Below, in pieces: positions 52,798-61,209 of a stretch of 64,000 nt of DNA. The position numbers and the translations under genes were made by a program. Under the pieces are notes generated by a model. It was not told where the DNA came from. It was given only the letters and a program-made list of their open reading frames with translations, and searched no databases. Source of the stretch: VYFG01 sp965213885 (GTDB lineage Bacteria; Pseudomonadota; Gammaproteobacteria; Arenicellales; Poriferihabitantaceae); NCBI GenBank assembly GCA_965213885.1, contig OZ243919.1, positions 2,418,001 to 2,482,000 of the forward strand. The letters run 5' to 3'. How positions within the stretch are numbered: the stretch's first letter is position 1; every line of letters begins with the position of its first letter.

Positions 52798-53436
52798 TCA
52801 ATCGTTCAGCACCGACATCAGGAACTCCATCACGCGGTCGCGGATCAGGGGCTGGGCCGCGTCGTTGGGGTGGATCATGTCCGGCTGCATGTACCCGGGA
52901 TCCAGCGCCAGCTCGCCGATGAAGAACGGCAGCAGCGGGATGCCCTTGTCCGAGGACACGTTCTCGAAGACCTGCTCGAACCGCTCCGTGTAGGCCCTAC
53001 CGTAATTGGGCGGAATGAGGATGCCGAGCAGGATCGCCCGGATGCCGCGGGATTCCGCGATCTCCACCATGCGGCGGAGATTGTGCTCGATCACCGAGGG
53101 ACGGACACCGCGCAGCCCGTCGTTTCCGCCCAGCTCGATCATGACCCAGTCCGGGTCGGTCCGCCCGATGCCGTCCTCGATCCGGGCCAGCCCCCCGGCC
53201 GTGGTGTCCCCGCTGATGCTGTCATTGACGATGCGGATGCCGGCGCCCTCCTCGGCGAACCGGCGATTGGCCATTTCCACCCAGCCGGTCCTCTCGAGTC
53301 CGTAACCCGAACTCAGGCTGTCGCCGAGCAGCAGGACCGTCGTGGCCACCGCCGGCACCGGGAGGGACAGCAGCAGCAGGACGACCCAGGCGGGTAACGA
53401 CCCGGCGATCCGGGACGGCAGGCCGGGGCGTCTCAC
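52798..53436 (-). CDS. tesA: periplasmic SGNH esterase (TesA: thioesterase/lysophospholipase)
   Basis: 212 residues with an N-terminal signal (WVVLLLLSLPVPAVA). The SGNH blocks are complete: VLLLGDSLSSGYGL (Ser), ISGDTTAGG (Gly), IELGGNDGLRG (Asn) and MIHPNDAAQ (Asp and His). It matches TesA of E. coli in size and order. It hydrolyses acyl-CoA, esters and lysophospholipids in the periplasm. Divergent from ybbA, the classic gammaproteobacterial arrangement. Confidence 0.93.
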   Translation of the reverse strand: MRRPGLPSRIAGSLPAWVVLLLLSLPVPAVATTVLLLGDSLSSGYGLERTGWVEMANRRFAEEGAGIRIVNDSISGDTTAGGLARIEDGIGRTDPDWVMIELGGNDGLRGVRPSVIEHNLRRMVEIAESRGIRAILLGILIPPNYGRAYTERFEQVFENVSSDKGIPLLPFFIGELALDPGYMQPDMIHPNDAAQPLIRDRVMEFLMSVLND

Positions 53437-53564
53437 GGCTGGAGGCCGGGCGTGCGCGGGACCCCGCCGGGGGCCGGTATCCTGTATCCGTCTGGTAGCA
53501 TCCGATATTTAAAATTCAACCTTGAGCCGCATAGTAAGTGATTCACGAACCGGTGGTCCCGACA

Positions 53565-54245
53565 ATGAATCAGCAACACAGTCCGATCCGCGCGGAAAAC
53601 GTCGGCAAAACCGTACCGGTGGCCTCCGGCAGCCTCAGGATATTGGAGGACATCGACCTCGAGGTGGAGGCTGCGGAAACCCTGGCCATCGTGGGCGCTT
53701 CCGGATCAGGCAAGTCCACGCTGCTCGGACTGCTCGCGGGACTGGACCGGCCCAGTGAAGGACGCATCCGTCTGGCCGGCTATGATATCACCACTCTGGA
53801 TGAAGACAGCCGCGCATCCATCCGCGCGGGCCGTGTTGGTTTCGTGTTCCAGTCGTTCCAGTTGCTGCCGAACCTCTCGGCCCTGGAGAACGTGAGCCTG
53901 CCGCTGGAAATCATCGGCGCGGACGATGCCGGCCCCAGGGCAACGGAAATACTGGAACGGGTGGGTCTCGGCGAGCGCGTCACGCACTATCCGCTCCAAC
54001 TGTCCGGCGGCGAGCAGCAAAGGGTTGCGATCGCCCGGGCATTCGTCACCCGCCCCGACATCCTGTTTGCCGACGAGCCCACCGGCAACCTCGACACCGA
54101 GAACGGGCGGCGCGTGGCGGATCTGCTGTTCGCGCTCAACGCGGAGCACGGCACCACCCTGGTGCTCGTCACCCACGATGCCGAGCTGGCCGGACGCTGC
54201 CGCCGCTGCGTCAACATGGAAGCCGGCCGGCTGTATCCATCATGA
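53565..54245 (+). CDS. ybbA: ABC transporter ATP-binding protein (YbbA)
   Basis: 226 residues from the ATG at 53565; a GTG at 53538 is also possible. Walker A is GASGSGKST, the Q-loop is FVFQSFQLLPNLSA, signature LSGGEQQR, Walker B ILFADEPTGNLD and switch VTHDAEL. This is the MacB/LolD-type short ATPase. It drives the YbbP permease that follows, probably moving lipids or lipid-linked molecules with TesA. Confidence 0.93.
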   Translation: MNQQHSPIRAENVGKTVPVASGSLRILEDIDLEVEAAETLAIVGASGSGKSTLLGLLAGLDRPSEGRIRLAGYDITTLDEDSRASIRAGRVGFVFQSFQLLPNLSALENVSLPLEIIGADDAGPRATEILERVGLGERVTHYPLQLSGGEQQRVAIARAFVTRPDILFADEPTGNLDTENGRRVADLLFALNAEHGTTLVLVTHDAELAGRCRRCVNMEAGRLYPS

Positions 54246-54294
54246 ACCGGGGACGGCACGGGCCCGGGCGGGCGGGCGGGCGGACGGCGCGCCG

Positions 54295-56799
54295 ATGAGA
54301 CCATCCCAGGTCCTGGCACTTTCGCCCCGCTTCCTGTGGCGCGAGTGGCGCAGCGGCGAACTGACCATCCTCCTGCTGGCCCTGGTGGTGGCCATCGGCA
54401 GCCACACCGCGATCGGCCATTTTGCCGATCGCATCAGCCGCGGCATGTCGATCAATGCCCAGCATGTCATCGGCGGCGACCTGGTGATGTCCAGCAGCAG
54501 GCCGTTCGACCCCGCAGTGCGCGAGGAGGCGGTCCGCCTGGATCTCGAAACCGCGAGCACCCAGCGGTTCTTCACGGTGGCGGGCACCGGTGAGGACATT
54601 CTCCTGGTATCGGTGAAGTCCGTGGGCGACAGCTATCCCCTGAAGGGCAGTCTCCGGGTGACCCGCGAACTCTACGGCGCCGAGGAAGCGGTGGACAGCG
54701 GCCCCGGGCGCGGCGAGGCCTGGGTGGAAGCCCGGGTGCTCCATGCCCTCGGCATCGAACTCGGACACGAGATCACCATCGGGGAGTCCGGGTTCCGGGT
54801 GACCCGGGTGCTGACCTACGAGCCCGACCGCGGCAACAATTTCTACAGCTTCAACCCGCGGGTGATGATCAACCAGGCCGACCTCGAGGGCACCGACGTC
54901 ATCCAGCCCGGCAGCCGCGTACGGTACCGGGACCTGTTCGCGGGGGATGCGGAACAGGTGTCCAGATTCCGTGCCTGGCTGGAACCGCGGCTCGACCCGG
55001 GTGAGCGTATCCGCAATCTCGACGAGGACCGGCCGGCGCTGAGCGAAGCGCTGGACAAGGCGAAGCAGTATACCGGCCTTGCCAGCCTGGTTGCGCTGCT
55101 GCTGGCCGCAGTGGCCGTCGCCAACAGCGGCCGCCATTACAGCGAACGCCACTACGACACCAGCGCGCTGCTGCGCTGCCTCGGGTGCAGCCAGAACGAC
55201 ATTCTCGGCATCTATGTCCTGCAACTGCTGCTGCTGGCGCTGGCGGGGGGCATTCTGGGCAACCTGGTCGGCTGGATCTCCCAGGCCGGCCTGATCATGG
55301 CGCTGGGCTCTCTGCTGCCCGAGAACATCCCGGCCATCGGCATCGGGCCGATGCTGTCGGGCCTGTTCCTCGGTTTCGCGGTACTGCTCGGCTTCACCCT
55401 GCCCTCCGTGCTGCGGCTGCGCGCGGTGCCCCCCCAGCGGGTGCTCCGCAAGGACCTGACGCCGCTGCCCCTGTCCGCGCGCGTAGTGTACGGGGTGACG
55501 CTGGCGCTGATCGTGACCCTGATGTGGATCTATACCGGCAACATCATCCTGACCCTGGGCATGACCGGGGGCAGCGTCGTGGTGATCGCCGTCGCCGCCC
55601 TGGGCATCGTCGGCATCTTCCGCCTGCTGACCCGGGCGCTGCCGCTGATCCCGGTCCGGGTCCGCGCGGGCGTCCGGAACTTCCTGCGCCGGCGCCGGGA
55701 GACCGTGGCCCAGACGATGGCCTTCGGCCTGACCATCATGGCCATGCTGGTGGTGCTGATGCTGCGTACGGAACTCATCACCACCTGGCAGGAAACGGTG
55801 CCGGAAGATGCACCCAACCATTTCGTGCTCAATCTCCAGTTCCACGAGACCGGGCCCTGGGCCGATTTCACCGCGCGCCGGGGGATCGACGCCGGCCCCC
55901 TGTACCCGGTGGTCCGCGGCCGACTGATCCGGATCAACGGAACGCCGGTCAGGGATCATGTGAGCAAGGAGGAGCGTGAGGATGAAAGCATCAACCGCGA
56001 ACTCAACCTCACCTGGTCGGAGGAACTGCCGACGGACAACCAGCTGACGGCAGGCCGGTGGTGGCAGGCCGGCGACCGCGGACACACCCGGGTGTCGGTG
56101 GAGGACGAACTGGCCGAGCGCCTGGGAATCGCCGTCGGGGACGAACTCACGTTCTTCACCGGCGACCGCAACTGGATGGCCGAGGTCGTCAGCCTGCGCC
56201 GCGTGAAATGGGACAATTTCAATCCCAATTTCTACATGGTCTTCAATCCCGGCGCCCTGGACGCCCTGCCCGCCAACTGGATCGGCAGCTTCTTTCTCGA
56301 GCCCGAGCGGAAAAAGCTGCTGGTGGACATGCTCAGGTCCTTTCCCTCCATCACCCTGCTCGAGGTCGACGCCGTTCTCCGGCAGGTCAAGACCATCATC
56401 GGCCAGGTCATACTGGCAGTGGAGTCCATTCTCCTGTTCGTCCTGGTGGCGGGATTCGTGGTGACCCTCTCGGCGATCCACACCAGCATGAGCGAGCGGC
56501 TCCAGGAGGGGGCCCTGGTGCGAACCCTCGGCGCCGGCCGGGGACTGCTCCACATCAACCAGTGGAGCGAATTCGCGAGCATGGGCCTGCTCGCCGGCCT
56601 CATCGGCGTACTGGGGGCGGAACTCGTGATCGCACTGCTTTACTGGCGGATCTTCGACCTGGAGTACTCGCCGACATGGTGGGCGTGGGCCCTCGTGCCG
56701 CCCCTGTCCGCGTTGCTGATCGGACTCGCGGGCATCTGGAGCAGCCGCCGCATCCTGGCGCATCCTCCCATCAGGATCCTGCGGGAGGCGGGTACATGA
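54295..56799 (+). CDS. ybbP: FtsX-type ABC permease (YbbP)
   Basis: 834 residues from the ATG at 54295; earlier in-frame sequence belongs to ybbA in another frame. It has an N-terminal span, a large periplasmic domain (MacB-PCD type, with HVIGGDLVMSSSRPF), and two FtsX modules (about residues 260-420 and 690-830). YbbP-type double modules are usual at about 800 residues. With YbbA it forms a type VII mechanotransmission-style ABC complex. The stop overlaps the next gene by ATGA. Confidence 0.92.
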   Translation: MRPSQVLALSPRFLWREWRSGELTILLLALVVAIGSHTAIGHFADRISRGMSINAQHVIGGDLVMSSSRPFDPAVREEAVRLDLETASTQRFFTVAGTGEDILLVSVKSVGDSYPLKGSLRVTRELYGAEEAVDSGPGRGEAWVEARVLHALGIELGHEITIGESGFRVTRVLTYEPDRGNNFYSFNPRVMINQADLEGTDVIQPGSRVRYRDLFAGDAEQVSRFRAWLEPRLDPGERIRNLDEDRPALSEALDKAKQYTGLASLVALLLAAVAVANSGRHYSERHYDTSALLRCLGCSQNDILGIYVLQLLLLALAGGILGNLVGWISQAGLIMALGSLLPENIPAIGIGPMLSGLFLGFAVLLGFTLPSVLRLRAVPPQRVLRKDLTPLPLSARVVYGVTLALIVTLMWIYTGNIILTLGMTGGSVVVIAVAALGIVGIFRLLTRALPLIPVRVRAGVRNFLRRRRETVAQTMAFGLTIMAMLVVLMLRTELITTWQETVPEDAPNHFVLNLQFHETGPWADFTARRGIDAGPLYPVVRGRLIRINGTPVRDHVSKEEREDESINRELNLTWSEELPTDNQLTAGRWWQAGDRGHTRVSVEDELAERLGIAVGDELTFFTGDRNWMAEVVSLRRVKWDNFNPNFYMVFNPGALDALPANWIGSFFLEPERKKLLVDMLRSFPSITLLEVDAVLRQVKTIIGQVILAVESILLFVLVAGFVVTLSAIHTSMSERLQEGALVRTLGAGRGLLHINQWSEFASMGLLAGLIGVLGAELVIALLYWRIFDLEYSPTWWAWALVPPLSALLIGLAGIWSSRRILAHPPIRILREAGT

Positions 56800-58763
56800 A
56801 CGCCCCGAATGGCCTGAGCGGCCTGACCGGCCGGCTCAATGACTGGCTGGAAGGCTACTGCCCACCCTTTCCGGAGGAATTGCCCGGCAAACCGCCGGAC
56901 TCGCTATCCGGATTTGTTGCCTACTTTGCCCGCCCCTTCTGGCCGCTGCTTCTGGCGAGCGCGATCTTTTCCATCTTCATTTCCCTGATCGAGGTCTACC
57001 TGTTCTCCTTCGTCGGCAGTCTGGTGGACTGGCTGGCGACCTCCCGGCGGGAGGACTTCTGGGAGACCTACCGCGTCAGGCTGATCGCGATCGGGTTTCT
57101 GGTGCTGGTCCTGCTGCCCGCGCTCAAGTTCTTCTACGAGAGCATCGTGCACCAGGGACTCCTCGGCAACTTCGCCATGCGCACCCGCTGGCAGGCCCAC
57201 CGCTACCTGCTGCGCCAGAGCGTGGACTTCTTCCAGAACGATTTCGCAGGGCGGGTGGCGGCGAAGATGATGCAGACCTCCCTCGGGATTCGCGACGCCG
57301 TCATCAAGGTGACCGAGGTGCTGCTCTACGTCGCGGTCTACTTCACCGGTGCCATGGTGCTGTTCGCCACCAGCGACCTCAGGCTGACCGCGCCCATGCT
57401 CCTGTGGCTCGCGGGATACGTCCTCACGCTGCGCTACTTCATTCCCCGCATGCGCGTCATCTCCATGGACCAGGCGGAAGCCCGCTCCATGGTCACTGGC
57501 CGGGTCGTGGACAGCTACACCAACATCACCACCGTGAAGATGTTCGCCCACAGCAATGCCGAGGATGAATACGCCCGCGAGGGCATGACCGAGTTCCTCG
57601 ACACGGTGTACCGGCAGATGCGCCTGTCGACCCAGCTCTCGGTGGTGCTCAACTGGCTCAACGCGGGCCTGCTGTTCCTCGTGGGCGCCACCTCGATCCT
57701 GCTCTGGCACCAGGACGCGGTCACCGTGGGCGCCATCGCCTTCGCCATGGGCCTGGTCATGCGCATGCAGGGCATGTCGCAGTGGATCGTGTGGGAGATC
57801 GCGGGCCTGTTCGAGAACATTGGCATCGTCCAGGACGGAATCGGCGTCATTTCCCGGGACATTGCCATCACCGACCGCAAGGACGCATCCACCCTGCACA
57901 TGGGCGGCGGACGGATCCGGTTCCAGAACGTCTGCTTCAACTACGGCAAGGATCTGGACCCGGGTACCGGCAGTGTGATCGCGGATTTTTCCCTGGACAT
58001 CTCCCCCGGCGAGAAGATTGGCCTGGTCGGACGCTCCGGCGCCGGCAAGTCCACCCTGGTCAACCTCCTTTTGCGTTTCTATGACGCCGAGTCGGGTTCC
58101 ATCGAAATCGACGGCCAGGATATCGCGGGGGTCACCCAAGACAGCCTGCGGGCGCAAATCGGCATGGTGACCCAGGACACGTCCCTCCTGCACCGCTCCG
58201 TGATCGACAATATCCGTTATGGGTCGCCGGATGCCGACATGGGCGTGGTGATCGCGGCGGCGAAACAGGCAAGGGCCCATGATTTCATCCTCGGGCTGGA
58301 GGACCTGGACGGCCGGCAGGGCTACGACGCCCACGTGGGTGAGCGGGGCATCAAGCTGTCCGGCGGCCAGCGCCAGCGGATCGCCATCGCAAGGGTCCTT
58401 CTGAAGAATGCCCCGATCCTGGTCCTGGACGAGGCCACCAGCGCGCTCGACTCCGAGGTGGAAGCCGCCATCCAGGAGAGCCTGTACACGCTCATGGTCG
58501 GCAAGACCGTCGTCGCCATCGCACACCGGCTCTCCACCATCGCCCAGATGGACCGGCTGGTCGTCATGGACCGGGGGGGCATCATGGAATCGGGCACCCA
58601 TCAGGAACTGCTCGCATGGGGCGGGCTGTACGCCGATCTCTGGAGCCGGCAGTCCGGCGGATTCCTGGCCGGCAATACCATTCCCCCGAAGGACGGACGG
58701 ATCGCCGGATCCGGCATTACTCCGGAAGTGGGCCGGCCCGTGCCCGGCACCTTCCGCGCCTGA
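56796..58763 (+). CDS. ABC exporter with fused permease and ATPase domains (MsbA-like)
   Basis: 655 residues. Six transmembrane helices lie within about residues 40-350, followed by an ATPase domain: GRSGAGKST (Walker A), VTQDTSLLHRSVIDNI (Q-loop), LSGGQRQR, ILVLDEATSALD and IAHRLSTI (switch His). It is a homodimeric half-transporter of type IV. The extra Pro-rich start (EGYCPPFPEELPGKPPDSL) before the first helix is unusual. Coupled to ybbP by ATGA, so it may export a product linked to the YbbAP/TesA system. The substrate is unknown. Confidence 0.9.
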   Translation: MNAPNGLSGLTGRLNDWLEGYCPPFPEELPGKPPDSLSGFVAYFARPFWPLLLASAIFSIFISLIEVYLFSFVGSLVDWLATSRREDFWETYRVRLIAIGFLVLVLLPALKFFYESIVHQGLLGNFAMRTRWQAHRYLLRQSVDFFQNDFAGRVAAKMMQTSLGIRDAVIKVTEVLLYVAVYFTGAMVLFATSDLRLTAPMLLWLAGYVLTLRYFIPRMRVISMDQAEARSMVTGRVVDSYTNITTVKMFAHSNAEDEYAREGMTEFLDTVYRQMRLSTQLSVVLNWLNAGLLFLVGATSILLWHQDAVTVGAIAFAMGLVMRMQGMSQWIVWEIAGLFENIGIVQDGIGVISRDIAITDRKDASTLHMGGGRIRFQNVCFNYGKDLDPGTGSVIADFSLDISPGEKIGLVGRSGAGKSTLVNLLLRFYDAESGSIEIDGQDIAGVTQDSLRAQIGMVTQDTSLLHRSVIDNIRYGSPDADMGVVIAAAKQARAHDFILGLEDLDGRQGYDAHVGERGIKLSGGQRQRIAIARVLLKNAPILVLDEATSALDSEVEAAIQESLYTLMVGKTVVAIAHRLSTIAQMDRLVVMDRGGIMESGTHQELLAWGGLYADLWSRQSGGFLAGNTIPPKDGRIAGSGITPEVGRPVPGTFRA

Positions 58764-59061
58764 GGACCGGGAGGCGGCCCGAACGCATCACATTCCCTGA
58801 TGGCAACCCCTGGCTGCGGCCACAAACGCCATGCCCGGGAGGTCGCCCGAATCGCGCGACGGACAGGATTCCGGATACTGAGAGCCGGGTGAGAGCCGGA
58901 ATACAAGAGTGCTGTCAGGCCTTGTCATCTATTGGAATACATGAGGAAATGGGATAACAGAGGGGGCCTGATCCACCGACAACCCGGATCATGATTCCGG
59001 CACCCCGACCGACTGAACTGCTCCGCTACACGAATTCTCCACCAAACCTGTTGCCTGGATC

Positions 59062-60609
59062 ATGACTTCGGAAGATCAACAGAAACCCGAGCGGGGCCGG
59101 CGCAGCACTCGGCGGGGAGAGCGAAAGGGACCCTCGCAGACTGGCAGGACCGGCGATCATCCGCGGCCCGTATGGCCCGGAATGCCGGGAGGACGTTATC
59201 GGCCGCTCCGGGAATCCGAGCTGGAGGCGATCCACATGGGCGTGCTGGCCATTCTCGAACGCACGGGCCTTTCCCACGCCCCCGGGGCGACCGTGCAGCG
59301 CGTGCTGGCGGCGGGAGGCCGGCTCGACCGCGATCGTCTCTGCTTCCCCGAACCCCTGGTCCGGCGCGCCCTGGAGGGCATGCGGCGGAACTTCACCCTG
59401 CACGGACAACGGCCGGAGCACGCGCTCCGGCTGTCCGGCTCCCGGGTGCACATGGGATCGGGCGGCGCGGCGCCCTCCATCCTGGACATGGAAACCCGAA
59501 GATACCGGGACTCCACGCTGAAGGACCTGTTCGACGCCGCCAGGTTGGTGGATGCGCTTTCCAACGTGCATTTCTTCAGCCGCTCTCTGGTGGCCCGGGA
59601 CATGCCGGACGAACGCAGCCTGGATCTCAATACCGCCTGGGCCTGCCTCAAGGGAACCGCCAAGCATGTCTGCGTCAGCGCATCCCATCCGGATCATGTC
59701 CGCGACATCGCCGCGATGTGCTACCGGCTGGCGGGCTCCCGTGAACGGTTCATCGAGGCCCCCTTCCTGTCCCTCAACATCAATCACGTCACTCCACCGC
59801 TCCGGTTTGCAAAGGACGCGGTGGCGGTAATCGAGGCGGCGGCGCTGCATGGCATTCCGGCCCATGCCAACGTCTTCGGACAGGTGGGCGCCTCCTCTCC
59901 GGTAAGCCTGGCGGGTTCGCTGGCGCAAACCGTCGCGGAAACCCTGGCCGGGATGATTGCCGCCTGGCTGGTAAACCCGGACGCCCTGGTGCTGTTCGGA
60001 GCCAAGCCCATGATCACCGACCTGCGGACCGGGGCCATGAGCGGCGGCGGCGGGGAACAGGCCATGGTGATGGCGGCCGCGACCCAGATGGCGCAATACT
60101 ATGATCTGCCCAGTGTGTCCATTGCCGGCGCCGCCGACAGCAAGATCGCGGATGCCCAGAGCGGCTACGAGAAATGCCTGTCGGTCGTCCTGGCGGCGCA
60201 GGCGGGGAGCAATCTCATCACCCAGGCCTGCGGCATGCAGGCGAGCCTGATGGGCTGCGCCCTGGAAAGCTATGTCATCGACAACGACATGCTGGGCGCC
60301 ATCCTGAGCAGTCTCAGGCAGGTGGAGGTATCCGACCGGACCCTGGCGCTGGATGATATCGACCGGGTGGCGACCGGGGCGGGGCATTTCCTCGGCGAGA
60401 CCCTGACCATGGCGCGGATGAAGTCGGATTTCCTCTACCCCGCGCTGGCCGACCGGCGTCCCCCGGGGGAGTGGGAGGACTCCGGCAGTCCGGATATCCG
60501 GGATCTGGCCATCCGGCGGACCCGGGCGATACTGCGGGAGCATGTCCCGGATCACACCCATATCCCGGGATCCGGGATCGAAGCGGATTTCGGCCTGCGG
60601 CCGCTCTGA
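59062..60609 (+). CDS. trimethylamine methyltransferase (MttB)-family protein
   Basis: 515 residues with the MttB fold: MGSGGAAPSILDMETRRYRDSTLKDLFDAARLVDAL, FLSLNINHVTPPLRF and the C-terminal RARMKSDFLYPAL-type tail. The frame has no internal TAG codon, so it is not a pyrrolysine-containing trimethylamine enzyme. Non-pyrrolysine members demethylate glycine betaine, proline betaine or carnitine to a corrinoid protein. No corrinoid protein gene is adjacent, so the acceptor is unclear. The first about 45 residues are basic and probably disordered. Confidence 0.85.
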   Translation: MTSEDQQKPERGRRSTRRGERKGPSQTGRTGDHPRPVWPGMPGGRYRPLRESELEAIHMGVLAILERTGLSHAPGATVQRVLAAGGRLDRDRLCFPEPLVRRALEGMRRNFTLHGQRPEHALRLSGSRVHMGSGGAAPSILDMETRRYRDSTLKDLFDAARLVDALSNVHFFSRSLVARDMPDERSLDLNTAWACLKGTAKHVCVSASHPDHVRDIAAMCYRLAGSRERFIEAPFLSLNINHVTPPLRFAKDAVAVIEAAALHGIPAHANVFGQVGASSPVSLAGSLAQTVAETLAGMIAAWLVNPDALVLFGAKPMITDLRTGAMSGGGGEQAMVMAAATQMAQYYDLPSVSIAGAADSKIADAQSGYEKCLSVVLAAQAGSNLITQACGMQASLMGCALESYVIDNDMLGAILSSLRQVEVSDRTLALDDIDRVATGAGHFLGETLTMARMKSDFLYPALADRRPPGEWEDSGSPDIRDLAIRRTRAILREHVPDHTHIPGSGIEADFGLRPL

Positions 60610-60629
60610 CGGCCATGCAGCCCGCGCTG

Positions 60630-61097
60630 CTACAGGTCGACGGGCAATCCCTTGTTGGGGATCACGTTGCGCAGCTCGAAACTCGAGTGCAGGTTGGTCA
60701 CCCCGGGCAGGCGGCTCAGCCGTCCCAGCAGAAATTCCTCGTAGTGTTTCATGTTCCGCGTCACCACCTTGAGCAGGTAGTCTTCCGAACGCCCGGTCAC
60801 CACGCTGCAACCCACGACTTCCGGAAATTTCACCACCTGGCTCTCGAACTGCTCGAACTGCTCGTTCGTGTGGCGCTCCATGGCCACCGCGAGATAGGAG
60901 GTCAGGTTGAGGCCGAGCATTTCCGGATCCAGCAGCACCGTCGAGCCCTTGATGCACCCCATCTCCTCCAGCCGGCGGACACGGCGGGCGCAGGGCGTGG
61001 GTGACAGGTTGATCTTCGCCGCGAGGTCCAGGTTGCTGATGCGCGCATCCTGCTGCAGGATGCGGAGGATCTTTCTGTCAGTTGCGTCCAGATTCAT
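60630..61097 (-). CDS. Lrp/AsnC-family transcriptional regulator
   Basis: 155 residues. The N-terminal helix-turn-helix (DATDRKILRILQQDARISNLDLAAKINLSPTPCARRVRRLEEMG) is the Lrp pattern. The C-terminal RAM domain reads VAMERHTNEQFEQFE.. GCSVVTGRSEDYLLKVVTRNM. It probably senses an amino acid, and leucine is a good guess because of divergent leuA. A short palindrome just upstream of its start may be its own operator. Convergent with the mttB-like gene. Confidence 0.92.
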   Translation of the reverse strand: MNLDATDRKILRILQQDARISNLDLAAKINLSPTPCARRVRRLEEMGCIKGSTVLLDPEMLGLNLTSYLAVAMERHTNEQFEQFESQVVKFPEVVGCSVVTGRSEDYLLKVVTRNMKHYEEFLLGRLSRLPGVTNLHSSFELRNVIPNKGLPVDL

Positions 61098-61105
61098 GAG
61101 CTTAG

Positions 61106-61116
61106 AATAGTCTATT
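61106..61116. promoter_or_regulatory. candidate Lrp-type operator in the lrp-leuA gap
   Basis: AATAG-T-CTATT is a perfect palindrome nine bases upstream of the lrp start. The whole gap 61098-61209 is strikingly AT-rich (ATTATCC, TTATTCTATTATATTTT) in an otherwise GC-rich region, as expected for Lrp-family binding sites and promoters of both genes. Confidence 0.45.
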
Positions 61117-61209
61117 TCACCAAATTATCCATTATTCTATTATATTTTCACCTATATCCTTTAAATCCATCGCTAATAAAGTGTTAAATCCTCAGGAAAT
61201 CCAGATAAA

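Noticed and set aside
54211..56763. 850-residue open frame antisense to ybbP
   Set aside because: It is a shadow in high-GC DNA: the plus strand encodes a complete YbbP with all motifs, and the antisense translation is His/Gln/Arg-rich with no family.
58764..59061. Possible glycine-type riboswitch or small gene ahead of the mttB-like gene
   Set aside because: A repeated GAGAGCCGG(G/A) pair is visible at about 58880-58900, but no complete riboswitch core or open frame with a ribosome site could be assembled.
59026..60957. 643-residue open frame antisense to the mttB-like gene
   Set aside because: Overlaps a full MttB-family gene; composition is typical of a GC-driven shadow frame.
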